Translations under genes and position numbers: made by a program
Assembly: GCA_052390275.1 (NCBI GenBank)
Contig: JBQTHD010000013.1
Coordinates: 1-52,916 of the forward strand
Direction of reading: 5' to 3'
Length of the DNA: 52,916 bases
DNA from: JBQTHD01 sp052390275
GTDB taxonomy: Bacteria; Actinomycetota; Acidimicrobiia; Acidimicrobiales; AC-14
The notes under the pieces: generated by a model
Told to the model about the DNA's origin: nothing
Databases searched by the model: none
What the model saw: only the letters and a program-made list of their open reading frames with translations
Shown: piece after piece, positions 35,416 to 44,386 of the stretch
How the letters are laid out: each line of letters starts with the position of its first letter
Numbering within the stretch: position 1 is the stretch's first letter

Positions 35416-37434
35416 TCAGCCGGCTTGGCGAAGTTCGGCCTTCAGGTCGGTGATTTCGTCTCTTAGGCGGGCGGCGTACTCGAAACGCAGGTCCGTGGCC
35501 GCTTGGCGCATCTCCTCCTCGAGGGTCTGGATGAGGCGGACCAACTCGTCGGGCGGCAATTCGGCCAGGTCACTGCGGACCTTGTCCCGGTGGCGGGAGC
35601 GGCGGTCCCTGCCGGGCAACGGTGCCTTGGCTTCCGCCGGGCGCAAGACCGAAAGGATGTCGTTGACCGCCTTGCGGATGGTCTGAGGATTGATGCCGTG
35701 GGTCGTGTTGTAGTTCTTTTGCAATCCTCGACGACGGTTGGTTTCCGATATCGCCATTTGCATGGAATCGGTTACCTTGTCGGCGTACATGATCACCTGC
35801 CCGTCGACGTTGCGGGCCGCCCGGCCAATGGTCTGGATCAGCGAGGTTTGGCTGCGGAGGAAACCCTCCTTGTCGGCGTCGAGGATGGCCACCAAGGACA
35901 CCTCCGGTAGGTCCAGGCCCTCCCGCAACAGGTTGATTCCCACAAGAACGTCAAACTCCCCGGTGCGAAGATCGCGCAGGATCTCGATCCGGGCAAGTGT
36001 GTCAACCTCAGAGTGTAAATAGCGAACCTTCACCCCCAGTTCAAGGAGATAATCGGTCAGATCCTCGGCCATCTTTTTGGTCAGCGTGGTAACCAGCACG
36101 CGGTCCCCCCGCTCCACCCGATCGTTTATCTGGACCATCAGGTCGTCGATCTGGCCTTTGGTCGGCTTGACCATCACTTCGGGATCGAGCAACCCGGTGG
36201 GGCGAACTATCTGCTCCACGACCTGGGCAGACTGGCCGATCTCGTAATCGGCCGGGGTGGCGGACAGAAAGATCACCTGGTTGACCCGTTCGTTCCACTC
36301 GTCGAAACGCAGGGGGCGGTTGTCCGCCGCCGACGGCAGTCGGAAGCCGTGCTCAATGAGGGTGTCCTTACGACTGCGGTCCCCCGCGTACTGCCCGTGG
36401 AGTTGAGGGACGGTGACATGGCTCTCGTCGATGACCATCAGGTAGTCGTCGGGAAAGAAGTCCAACAGGGTGCTGGGGGCTCCGCCGGCCTCACGGCCGT
36501 CGATGTGGCGGGAATAGTTCTCGATGCCATTGCAGAACCCCATCTCCGCCATCATCTCCAGGTCGTACTGGGTCCTCATACGAAGGCGCTGGGCTTCGAG
36601 AAGCTTGCCCTGTGCCTCGAAGGCGGCAAGGCGCTGCTGTAGTTCCACCTCGATGGTGACGATGGCCTGGCGCATCCGTTCCTCGCCGGCCACGTAGTGG
36701 GTGGCGGGATAGATCTCCACTTCGGCCAGTTCCCCCAGGTTCTCGGCCGTCAGCGGATCCATCCGGACGAGACGCTCGACGTCGTCGCCGAACATCTCGA
36801 TGCGCACCGCCACCTGGTCGTAGGCGGGGAAGACTTCGACCGTGTCCCCCCGGACCCGGAACTTGCCCCGGACAAAGCCGACGTCGTTACGTTCGTACTG
36901 CATGTCCACCAGGCGGGAAAGGATCGTTCTCTGATCTATACGCTCCCCCCGCCCCAGGCGAAGGACCTGAGTAGCGTACTCCTCGGGGGAGCCCAGCCCA
37001 TAAATGCAGGACACCGAAGCCACGACAATCACATCTCGACGGCATAACAGAGCTGATGTTGTAGAATGCCGGAGCCGGTCAATTTCGTCGTTGATCGACG
37101 AGTCTTTCTCGATATAAGTATCGCTGGATGGCATGTAGGCTTCCGGCTGATAATAATCGTAGTAAGAGACGAAGTACTCCACCCGATTGTTGGGAAAAAA
37201 CTCCTTGAACTCCCCGGCCAACTGGGCGGCCAGGGACTTGTTGGGAGCGATCACCAACGTGGGCTTCTGCACCTTCTCGATGGTCCAGGCGATGGTGGCG
37301 CTCTTACCACTTCCAGTGATGCCCAGAAGCGTTTGGAAACGGTCCCCCCGCTGCACCCCCGCGACCAGAGCCTCGATGGCGGCCGGCTGGTCCCCGGCGG
37401 GGGCGAAGTCGCTCACCACCTGGAAGGGAGGCAC
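35416..37434 (-). CDS. uvrB: Excinuclease ABC subunit B
   Basis: Helicase-like damage-verification subunit, 672 aa. Walker A ITGSGKS (usual VTGSGKT) at residues about 39-45, PTLVIAPNKSLAAQLAGEF, the beta-hairpin YYDYYQPEAYMPSSDTYIEK, the DESHVTVPQ DEAD-like box, helicase motifs ending QTIGRAARN, and a C-terminal UVR coiled coil (LRFEYAARLRDEITDLKAEL) that binds UvrC. Complete. Downstream of the LAL regulator gene on the same strand arrangement but separated from it by 118 bases. Confidence 0.97.
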   Translation of the reverse strand: MPPFQVVSDFAPAGDQPAAIEALVAGVQRGDRFQTLLGITGSGKSATIAWTIEKVQKPTLVIAPNKSLAAQLAGEFKEFFPNNRVEYFVSYYDYYQPEAYMPSSDTYIEKDSSINDEIDRLRHSTTSALLCRRDVIVVASVSCIYGLGSPEEYATQVLRLGRGERIDQRTILSRLVDMQYERNDVGFVRGKFRVRGDTVEVFPAYDQVAVRIEMFGDDVERLVRMDPLTAENLGELAEVEIYPATHYVAGEERMRQAIVTIEVELQQRLAAFEAQGKLLEAQRLRMRTQYDLEMMAEMGFCNGIENYSRHIDGREAGGAPSTLLDFFPDDYLMVIDESHVTVPQLHGQYAGDRSRKDTLIEHGFRLPSAADNRPLRFDEWNERVNQVIFLSATPADYEIGQSAQVVEQIVRPTGLLDPEVMVKPTKGQIDDLMVQINDRVERGDRVLVTTLTKKMAEDLTDYLLELGVKVRYLHSEVDTLARIEILRDLRTGEFDVLVGINLLREGLDLPEVSLVAILDADKEGFLRSQTSLIQTIGRAARNVDGQVIMYADKVTDSMQMAISETNRRRGLQKNYNTTHGINPQTIRKAVNDILSVLRPAEAKAPLPGRDRRSRHRDKVRSDLAELPPDELVRLIQTLEEEMRQAATDLRFEYAARLRDEITDLKAELRQAG

Positions 37435-37514
37435 CGGCCGAGCCTACGGCCGCGGCCCGGTCGTCCCCAGCCGGGAGGACCGTATGACATACATTCGGGA
37501 GTCTGGAGGGCGCG

Positions 37515-39593
37515 TTGGCTGGTACTAGGTCTGGGAGGCGAACCAGGCACGACTGGGCGCCGAGCCGGAGAGAGCGGCGGCGTTCGTCCCGGTCATCCCG
37601 GTCGGTTGGATCGGTCCGGTGGGAGCGGTCCGCCCGGTTCCGCCGGGACCGGCCGATGGATGGCGGAGCCCCGGGAGGGGTCGGCCGCCCGGTCAAGGCC
37701 GCCGGGTGGGACGGGTGGCTTTTGGTGTCGGCGTCGCTGGCTCTGGTCGGGCTCTACATCTACGTCGCGCTCTCCCGAGTGGACCACCCCTTCGAACTGC
37801 AGTGGATCGAGGGGGCGGTGGTGGACCAGATCCGGCGGGTATCGGAGGGACTCCCCCTCTACGCCGCGCCCACCATCGACCATGTCGGGCTTCCCTACCC
37901 TCCGTTGTTCCCGTGGTTGGGCGCCGGGGTGGCCGCCGTGGTTGGGCAGGGGTTTCTGGCTCCCCGGCTGATCTCACTGGTCGCATCGGTCTTCTGCCTG
38001 GGTCTGATCGCCTGGCTCGTGAGGGCCGGCACCGGAAGCCGGGTGGCGGCGATGGCGGCTTCTGGCCTGTACGCCGGCGGGTTCAGTGCGGCCGGCTACT
38101 GGTACGACGTGGCCCGGGTCGACTCGTTGATGATGGCCCTTCTTCTGGGCGGCCTGGCCGTCTCGGCCTCCGTGGCCGCCGGGGCCGACGATTCCCGGAT
38201 CTCATCGGGCGGCGGGCGCGAGTCTGGTGTGAACTCGAGCCGGGGATCACCCTGGTGGATGGGAATGGGCGCTGGCGGCCTACTGGCGCTGGCCTTTCTG
38301 ACCAAGCAGTCGGCCTTGATAGTGGGAGCGCCGGTGGCCCTGGTCCTGGCTGCCCGCGGCCGGCGGGCCGGAGTGGTCTGCGCTGGAACCCTGGTGGTGG
38401 TTGTGGCTGCATCGACCTTGACGCTCAACGTGGTCAGCGGCGGCTGGTACCAGTACTTCCTGTTCGGCAGCCTGGCCTCCCACCGGTTGGAGTCGCCGGC
38501 CTGGACCCGGTTCTGGACCCGGGATCTCGCGCCGCTGCTACTGGCCGGAGTCCTTCTGGTCGTAGCGGTCGCCTGGAACGAAAAGGCGGGCCTGGCCGCG
38601 GCCGCGGGGAGGATCCGGGGGTGGGCGCGGCAGAACCGGCCGGTTCTGGTGGTCAAGGGGCGGTGGATGTCCGTCCGCCGGCGCGTAGATGGGGGGCACC
38701 AGGAAGGCCCGGGTGAATCACAGCGGGCCGGCGGAGCCAGGAACGCGCCTCAATCGGTCGCCGGGGGGGAGCGCGGCCCAATCGGATCAGCGGGTGGCGA
38801 TAACGCGGACAGCGCTGGAGGGAACGTCGCCACAGGGCCGGGGGGAACTGAGATCCGCTGGAGGTCGGCCCGGTCCTGGCCGACCGCGACAACCGGCGTG
38901 TGGATGGTGGCCGGGGCCGGCCTGGTGGCTACCGCCTGGGTTTCCCGGCTGCACAGTGGTGGCTACTCCAACGTCCTGATGCCGGCGGTGGCGGCCGGGG
39001 CTCTGGGCTTTGGGTGGGCGCTGGCCAAACTGCGCCAGGGACCGCCCCGGCTCCGACTGGGGGCCGGCCTCATCGCGGTGGCCCAGTTGGCCGTGTTGCT
39101 CTACGACCCGACCCCCCAGATTCCCGATGCCGCCGATCGGGCCGCCGGCAACCGGTTGGTGGCGGAGTTGGCCGACATCGACGGCCCGGTGCTGGTGGTG
39201 TCGCACCCCTGGTACGCGGTCATGGCCGGGAAACCCGCCTTTGCCCACGGTGCCGCTCTTGGCGACCTGCTTCGGGGGGACAATCCGGCCGAGTCGGACC
39301 GGGTTCGGACATTCCTGGCCGAGGCGGTGCGAAATCAGCGCTTCAGCGCCGTCGTATTCGATCTGAACACCGAGGACCGCCGGGGCTTTCCGGTCGATTT
39401 CGACACCTGGTACGAGCCGCTCGATGACCCGGTATTCGGTCCCGGGGACAGGGCTCTCCTCCCTGTCACAGACCTCGCGGCCCGGCCCAGTTCGTGGTGG
39501 GTTCGCCGGGCGGTGCCGGGACCGTCTGGATCCGAAGTCGGGAGACCACCCGCGCGTAGGCCGCCGGGTGGGGTGGGCGAGTCGCGTCGGTAG
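37515..39593 (+). CDS. GT-C-like membrane glycosyltransferase (GT39-type)
   Basis: 692 aa in the longest form (TTG 37515); ATG 37656 gives 645 aa without the Arg-rich N-terminus and is plausible. About nine to ten membrane segments (WLLVSASLALVGLYIYVALS first). After the first helix comes HPFELQWIEGAVVDQIRRV, an acidic luminal loop as in GT-C enzymes, then LPYPPLFPWLGAGVAAVVG. A hydrophilic low-complexity insert (about residues 375-450) interrupts the membrane part. The C-terminus is soluble (DGPVLVVSHPWYAVMAGKPA). Donor and acceptor cannot be told. Confidence 0.65.
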   Translation: MAGTRSGRRTRHDWAPSRRERRRSSRSSRSVGSVRWERSARFRRDRPMDGGAPGGVGRPVKAAGWDGWLLVSASLALVGLYIYVALSRVDHPFELQWIEGAVVDQIRRVSEGLPLYAAPTIDHVGLPYPPLFPWLGAGVAAVVGQGFLAPRLISLVASVFCLGLIAWLVRAGTGSRVAAMAASGLYAGGFSAAGYWYDVARVDSLMMALLLGGLAVSASVAAGADDSRISSGGGRESGVNSSRGSPWWMGMGAGGLLALAFLTKQSALIVGAPVALVLAARGRRAGVVCAGTLVVVVAASTLTLNVVSGGWYQYFLFGSLASHRLESPAWTRFWTRDLAPLLLAGVLLVVAVAWNEKAGLAAAAGRIRGWARQNRPVLVVKGRWMSVRRRVDGGHQEGPGESQRAGGARNAPQSVAGGERGPIGSAGGDNADSAGGNVATGPGGTEIRWRSARSWPTATTGVWMVAGAGLVATAWVSRLHSGGYSNVLMPAVAAGALGFGWALAKLRQGPPRLRLGAGLIAVAQLAVLLYDPTPQIPDAADRAAGNRLVAELADIDGPVLVVSHPWYAVMAGKPAFAHGAALGDLLRGDNPAESDRVRTFLAEAVRNQRFSAVVFDLNTEDRRGFPVDFDTWYEPLDDPVFGPGDRALLPVTDLAARPSSWWVRRAVPGPSGSEVGRPPARRPPGGVGESRR

Positions 39594-39615
39594 GCGAGCT
39601 GTCGGTAGGCGAGCA

Positions 39616-40545
39616 TCAGTGGGGTTGCTCGAGTTCCAACCATCGCGCCAGACCGGCTGCATTCGATTCCACTCCGTTGAGAGCCTCGACCCGTATGGCC
39701 AGGCCGGGTCCCAGTCGGTTGATGTCTGGAGTGAACCGCCGACCCAGCGCGGCTTGAATGTCCTCGCCGTGATGGCGCGCGCGCCTGGCCTCGGCCGCCC
39801 AGATCCGCACCGCTTCGCCCGCCTCGGCCAGTAACTCCTGGGGGTCGCCGTCGGGGACTCCGAAATGGGCCAGCGCAAGGCGTTCCGGACGGTGCTCCGC
39901 CATGCGGTGGATTGAATCAAGCGTCTGGACGAGGTCGAAATCGGGGGGCGGCAGCGCGGGATGAATGGCGTCCATACCCGGGAGGCGCAGGCCCACCGAG
40001 TCCCCCGTGAACATGAGGCCGCTCCCTGTGTCGAACAGTGACAAATGGTGGCGGGCGTGGCCGGGGGTGTGCAGGCAGATCACACCCCGGCCGGGGCTGA
40101 TCTGGATCCTGTCGCCGTCGGCCAGCGCGGCCACCCGGTCGGCTGGCACCGAGGTCATCCGCCCGTACAGGCCGTCCAGCCGGTCACCGAATACCCGCAA
40201 GGCCGAGGCCACCAGCCGGGAAGGGTCGACCAAGTGCCGGACCCCGGCCGGATGGACCAGAACCCGGACATCAGGAAAGGCCACGGCCACCTCCCCGATT
40301 CCTCCCGCATGATCGAGGTGGATATGGGTCACCACCGCCGCAGCCAGGTCGCCGGGGCCAACACCCAGGCCGGACAGGGCCGAAAGCAGCACCTCGGAGG
40401 AAGTGGCACTGCCAGTCTCGACCAGCAGGGGCGATTCGCCGGTAAGCAGGTAAGCGGCGGTGACCTCGGACCACCCCGACAGATGGGTGTCGATCTGCCA
40501 GACGCCCGGGACGATCTCGGCCACCGTGGTGGCTCCCGGCTTCAC
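39616..40545 (-). CDS. Metallo-beta-lactamase-fold hydrolase
   Basis: 309 aa. Metal ligands in THIHLDHAGG (residues 73-82), HTPGHARHH, FTGDSVGLR and the last His in LALAHFGVP. This is the glyoxalase II/lactonase-like branch with a C-terminal helical cap (LLAEAGEAVRIWAAEARR). A single-metal or di-zinc hydrolase; the substrate is unknown. Divergent from recC, 67 bases apart. Confidence 0.85.
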   Translation of the reverse strand: MKPGATTVAEIVPGVWQIDTHLSGWSEVTAAYLLTGESPLLVETGSATSSEVLLSALSGLGVGPGDLAAAVVTHIHLDHAGGIGEVAVAFPDVRVLVHPAGVRHLVDPSRLVASALRVFGDRLDGLYGRMTSVPADRVAALADGDRIQISPGRGVICLHTPGHARHHLSLFDTGSGLMFTGDSVGLRLPGMDAIHPALPPPDFDLVQTLDSIHRMAEHRPERLALAHFGVPDGDPQELLAEAGEAVRIWAAEARRARHHGEDIQAALGRRFTPDINRLGPGLAIRVEALNGVESNAAGLARWLELEQPH

Positions 40546-40612
40546 CCACGCAAAGTTAGAAGCCCGGCCGGGCCAGGGCGGCTGTCACAAGCCCCTCCTA
40601 CGATTCCGCCTC

Positions 40613-43600
40613 ATGACCGATGCCCCTGGGATCACCGATGCCCCTGGGATCACCGCTGCCCCTGGGATCACCGATGCCCCCGGGATCACCGTGCATCGTT
40701 CGGAGCGGGCCGACGCCCTGGTCGGTGCGCTGGGGGACCTCCTTACTGACCCGCTGGGCGATCCAATGGTGCACGAGGTCATCTCCGTGCCTACCCGCGG
40801 GGTGGAACGCTGGCTGTCGCAACAGCTGTCCGGGCGCCTGGGAACCTCGCCCGGACGGGGCGACGGGGTGTGCGCAAACGTGGACTTCCCCCCTCCTGGC
40901 CGGCTGGTTGGCGGGGCGGTGGCCGCCGCCTGCGGAGTAGACCCGGACACCGACCCGTGGCTACCCGAGCGGGCCGTCTGGCCACTGCTCGACCTGCTGG
41001 ATGAAGGCCTGGACGAGCCATGGCTCGCCACCGTGGCCGGTCATCTCGCCGGATCGGTGTCTCGGTCGCAAAGCGGTGGCGGTTCTCCAATCGGGCCGGC
41101 GGCGGACCACCTCACTGGCGTAGGGCCGGCAGTGGACCGCCCGGCCGGAACCGGCCATGAGGAGACCCCCGCAGGGGCCGTCAGCGGACCGGTCCGCTCC
41201 CGCCGCTTCGGAACGGCCCGGCATGTCGCCGACCTCTACGACCGCTACGCCCTTCACCGGCCGGGCATGCTGGCCTCCTGGCTTGCCGGAAGGGATGTCG
41301 ACGGCGCTGGCCTCTGCCTCCCAACCCCCTACCGCTGGCAGGCCGAGTTGTGGCGGCGCCTCCGCCACCGCATCGCCGTTCCCGGTCCAGCCGAACGGCT
41401 GAATGAGGCGGTAGGGCGCCTCGAGGCGGACCCTGCCCTGGCGGGCATGCCCTGGCGCCTGTGCCTGTTTGGTCTCACCCGCCTGCCGGCATCTCACCTC
41501 CGGGTGCTGCGGGCGCTGGCCCTCCATCGCCAGGTTCACCTGTTCCTCCTTCACCCGTCGCCGGCTTTGTGGAGTGAGGTTGCCGGGCAGGAGCAATCGG
41601 CACTCCCTGGGAACGCCCGACGCCGGGCCGACGATCCCACCGCCGACATCGCCCGCCACCGGCTGCTTGCGTCGTGGGCGGGCGATACCCGAGAGATGCA
41701 GTTGGTCCTGGCCGGCGACCAACCCTGCGCCAACCGGCCGGCCACCACCGACCTGCACCACCCCGCACATCCGGCCGCTCAACCCACTCTTCTGGGCCGC
41801 CTCCAGCACGACATCCGGTCCAACCACGCCCCGCCCGGCGCGGCGCTGCCGGGGCAGGCCGACTTGCGAATGGTTCTCGACCCGGCGGACCGCAGCATTG
41901 TGGTCCACTCGGCCCACGGGCGGGCCCGCCAGGTGGAGATCCTTCGTGACGCCATCGCCCACCTCCTTGCCGACGATCCGACCCTCGAGCCTCGGGACGT
42001 CATCGTGATGTGTCCCGACGTCGAGGCATTCGCCCCCCTCATCCAGGCGTACTTCGATGTCGGAGGCTCCGAGGAGGCCGACGAAGACCCGACCCTCGGG
42101 GGTTACGGCGGGCGCGTCGAGATCGGGGACGTCCGTGAGGTCGGTGGTGGCGGAGGTCGGGGCGGCGGTGGGGGACGGGCTGGGCGCCCCGACCTGCGGG
42201 TTCGCCTGGCCGACCGATCTCTGCGGCAGACCAACCCGGTGCTCGGCACCTTCTGGAACCTCCTCGCCCTAGCGGAGGGGCGGGCTACAGCACCCGAGAT
42301 CCTCGACTTTGCCGGCCGCCAGCCGGTGCGGCGCCGTTTCGGGCTCGACGACGACGACTTGAGCCGTATCACCGAATGGGTGGCTGCCACCGGGGTCCGG
42401 TGGGGTTTTGACACCACCGACCGTGCCCGCTTCAAGCTCGGTGCGATCGGGCAGAACACCTGGCGGTCAGGTCTCGACCGGGTCCTCCTGGGTGTGGCTC
42501 TGGCCGACGAGGATTACCGCCTGCTGGGGAGTGTCCTGCCGCTCGACGATGTCGACAGCGGATCCATCGACCTGGCCGGGCGATTCGCCGAACTGATCGA
42601 CCGTCTTCAGAACGCTTTGGCCGGGTTGAGCGGAGTTCGGACCGTCGACTCCTGGATAACGGCCTCCCGCCAGGCGGCGTCCGCCCTGACCGCGACGCGC
42701 CCAGCCGACCGATGGCAGACCGAACAGTTGCATCGGATACTCGACGATGTGGCCGCCGAGGCAACCGCTGGATCCAGCCCAGCCAGTCGGCGTCCGAAGC
42801 TGGCCCATTCGGAGTTCCGTTCGCTGATGGCCGACCGCCTCCGGGGCCGGCCCACCCGGACCAATTTTCGCACCGGCCACCTGACCGTCTGCACCCTTTC
42901 ACCCATGCGGTCTGTTCCGCATCGGGTCGTTTGTCTGCTGGGTCTCGACGACGGGGCCTTCCCGCGGCACACCGAACGCGACGGGGACGACCTGCTGCTG
43001 GCCGATCCGTGTGTGGGAGACCCCGACCGCCGCCGGGAGGACGTGCAACTCCTGCTCGACGCAGTTATGGCGGCCACCGAACGCTTGCTCATCACCTACG
43101 CCGGCCGGGACGAATGTACCAACCAGCGTCGGCCTCCGGCCGTGCCCGTGGGTGAACTGCTGGACGTGATCGACCGGACCGCCAGGCTCGAAGGAACCAC
43201 CTCCCGAGCCGACAAGGCGGTGGTGGTGGACCATCCCCTCCAACCCTTCGACCAAAGGAACTTTCTCCCCGGGCGTCCGGCGGGGGACCGTCCCTGGAGC
43301 TTCGATCCCGTTGCCCTGGAGGCGGCCCGGGCCCACGACCGTTGTAAGGGCAGGGCCCACGTGGGGGCCTTGCCCTTCTTGACCGAGCCCCTGCTCCCGG
43401 TGGCCGACGAGGTAGTGCAACTCGATTTGCTGGAGAGCTTCTTACGCCATCCGGTGCGGAGCTTCCTGCGTGAACGCCTCGGGATCTCGCTGGGCGACTG
43501 GTCGGTGAATATCAGCGGCGCCCTTCCGGTCGATTTTGACGGGCTGGCCCAGTGGGCCGTGGGACAGCGCATCCTTGACGCTCGACTGAGCGGTGCTCCG

Positions 43601-44386
43601 TTGGACGCAGCCGTCGCCGCCGAGCGAGCCCGGGGCCATCTGCCCCCCGCCGGGTTGGCCGATTCAACCCTCGCCCGTATCGCTTCGACAACCGATCGAC
43701 TGATTGCCACTGCCGCCGAGGTCCCGTCGGGGCAGGTTGACAGTGTGGAGGTCAGCCTGCGACTTGGCGATGGCCGCCAGCTTGTGGGGACCGTCCCCGC
43801 CGTGATCGGCACGACCGTCCGTTCGGTCACCTATAGCCGGCTGAAGCCGCAGCATCGCATTGCCGCTTGGGTCCGCTTCCTGGCCCTGACCGTCGCCCAC
43901 CCGGCAGCAGGACTGGAAGTCGTCTCGATCGGCCGGCTACGGGCAGGTGGGGATCGCGACTGTCAGGTCTCAGTGGCCCGCCTCGGACCCGGCCGGCTCG
44001 CGCGCCTGACACCTTCACCAGAGGCACCAGACGTAACCGCGGCGAGGCTCCTGGATGACCTTGTTGCCCTGTACGACCGAGGCCGCTGCCAGCCCCTGCC
44101 GCTTTACGGCGCCACTTCCGCCGCCTACGCGCTGGCCGCCACGGGCCGAGGCGGCCACGAAGGGTCGGCCAAGGACGCGTGGGAGGATCGAACTCGAGGC
44201 GAGAGGAACGAGCCGGAACACCGGCTGGTGCTGGGCGAACTCGCCTTTCGCGACCTCCTCCTGGTACCACCGGAGGCCGACGAACGAGGGGACGGCTGGG
44301 ACCCGACGGAGGCCAGCCGCTTCGGCCGGTACGCCCGCCGACTTTGGGATGGCCCTTCGGCAACCGAGCGGATCGACGACCGGTGA
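40613..44386 (+). CDS. recC: RecBCD subunit RecC (exonuclease V gamma)
   Basis: Recognises Chi and splits strands in the RecBCD double-strand-break repair enzyme. 1257 aa from ATG 40613. The first 26 residues are four DAPGIT/AAPGIT repeats from the 18-bp array at 40619; GTG 40691 would start right at VHRSERADALVGALGDLL, the family N-terminus. RecC landmarks: VPTRGVERWLSQQLSGRLG, VCANVDFPPPGRLVG, LFGLTRLPASHLRVLRAL, PDVEAFAPLIQAYF, RLADRSLRQTNPVLGTFWNL, VCLLGLDDGAFPRH and the C-terminal nuclease-like fold (FLRHPVRSFLRERLG). A Gly-rich insert lies near residue 510. Its stop overlaps the recB start. Confidence 0.93.
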   Translation: MTDAPGITDAPGITAAPGITDAPGITVHRSERADALVGALGDLLTDPLGDPMVHEVISVPTRGVERWLSQQLSGRLGTSPGRGDGVCANVDFPPPGRLVGGAVAAACGVDPDTDPWLPERAVWPLLDLLDEGLDEPWLATVAGHLAGSVSRSQSGGGSPIGPAADHLTGVGPAVDRPAGTGHEETPAGAVSGPVRSRRFGTARHVADLYDRYALHRPGMLASWLAGRDVDGAGLCLPTPYRWQAELWRRLRHRIAVPGPAERLNEAVGRLEADPALAGMPWRLCLFGLTRLPASHLRVLRALALHRQVHLFLLHPSPALWSEVAGQEQSALPGNARRRADDPTADIARHRLLASWAGDTREMQLVLAGDQPCANRPATTDLHHPAHPAAQPTLLGRLQHDIRSNHAPPGAALPGQADLRMVLDPADRSIVVHSAHGRARQVEILRDAIAHLLADDPTLEPRDVIVMCPDVEAFAPLIQAYFDVGGSEEADEDPTLGGYGGRVEIGDVREVGGGGGRGGGGGRAGRPDLRVRLADRSLRQTNPVLGTFWNLLALAEGRATAPEILDFAGRQPVRRRFGLDDDDLSRITEWVAATGVRWGFDTTDRARFKLGAIGQNTWRSGLDRVLLGVALADEDYRLLGSVLPLDDVDSGSIDLAGRFAELIDRLQNALAGLSGVRTVDSWITASRQAASALTATRPADRWQTEQLHRILDDVAAEATAGSSPASRRPKLAHSEFRSLMADRLRGRPTRTNFRTGHLTVCTLSPMRSVPHRVVCLLGLDDGAFPRHTERDGDDLLLADPCVGDPDRRREDVQLLLDAVMAATERLLITYAGRDECTNQRRPPAVPVGELLDVIDRTARLEGTTSRADKAVVVDHPLQPFDQRNFLPGRPAGDRPWSFDPVALEAARAHDRCKGRAHVGALPFLTEPLLPVADEVVQLDLLESFLRHPVRSFLRERLGISLGDWSVNISGALPVDFDGLAQWAVGQRILDARLSGAPLDAAVAAERARGHLPPAGLADSTLARIASTTDRLIATAAEVPSGQVDSVEVSLRLGDGRQLVGTVPAVIGTTVRSVTYSRLKPQHRIAAWVRFLALTVAHPAAGLEVVSIGRLRAGGDRDCQVSVARLGPGRLARLTPSPEAPDVTAARLLDDLVALYDRGRCQPLPLYGATSAAYALAATGRGGHEGSAKDAWEDRTRGERNEPEHRLVLGELAFRDLLLVPPEADERGDGWDPTEASRFGRYARRLWDGPSATERIDDR
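40619..40690 (+). repeat. Four 18-bp in-frame repeats at the recC start
   Basis: Four units of the type GATGCCCCTGGGATCACC (the third begins GCT, the fourth has CCC for CCT) encode DAPGIT DAPGIT AAPGIT DAPGIT right after the start codon and end exactly where the RecC family sequence begins. Unit number can change without a frameshift. Confidence 0.9.

Noticed and set aside
44179..44382. A longer recB start inside recC.
   Set aside because: The extension is Arg/Gly-rich shadow of recC. RecB family sequence begins at GTG 44383 in the usual stop-start overlap.
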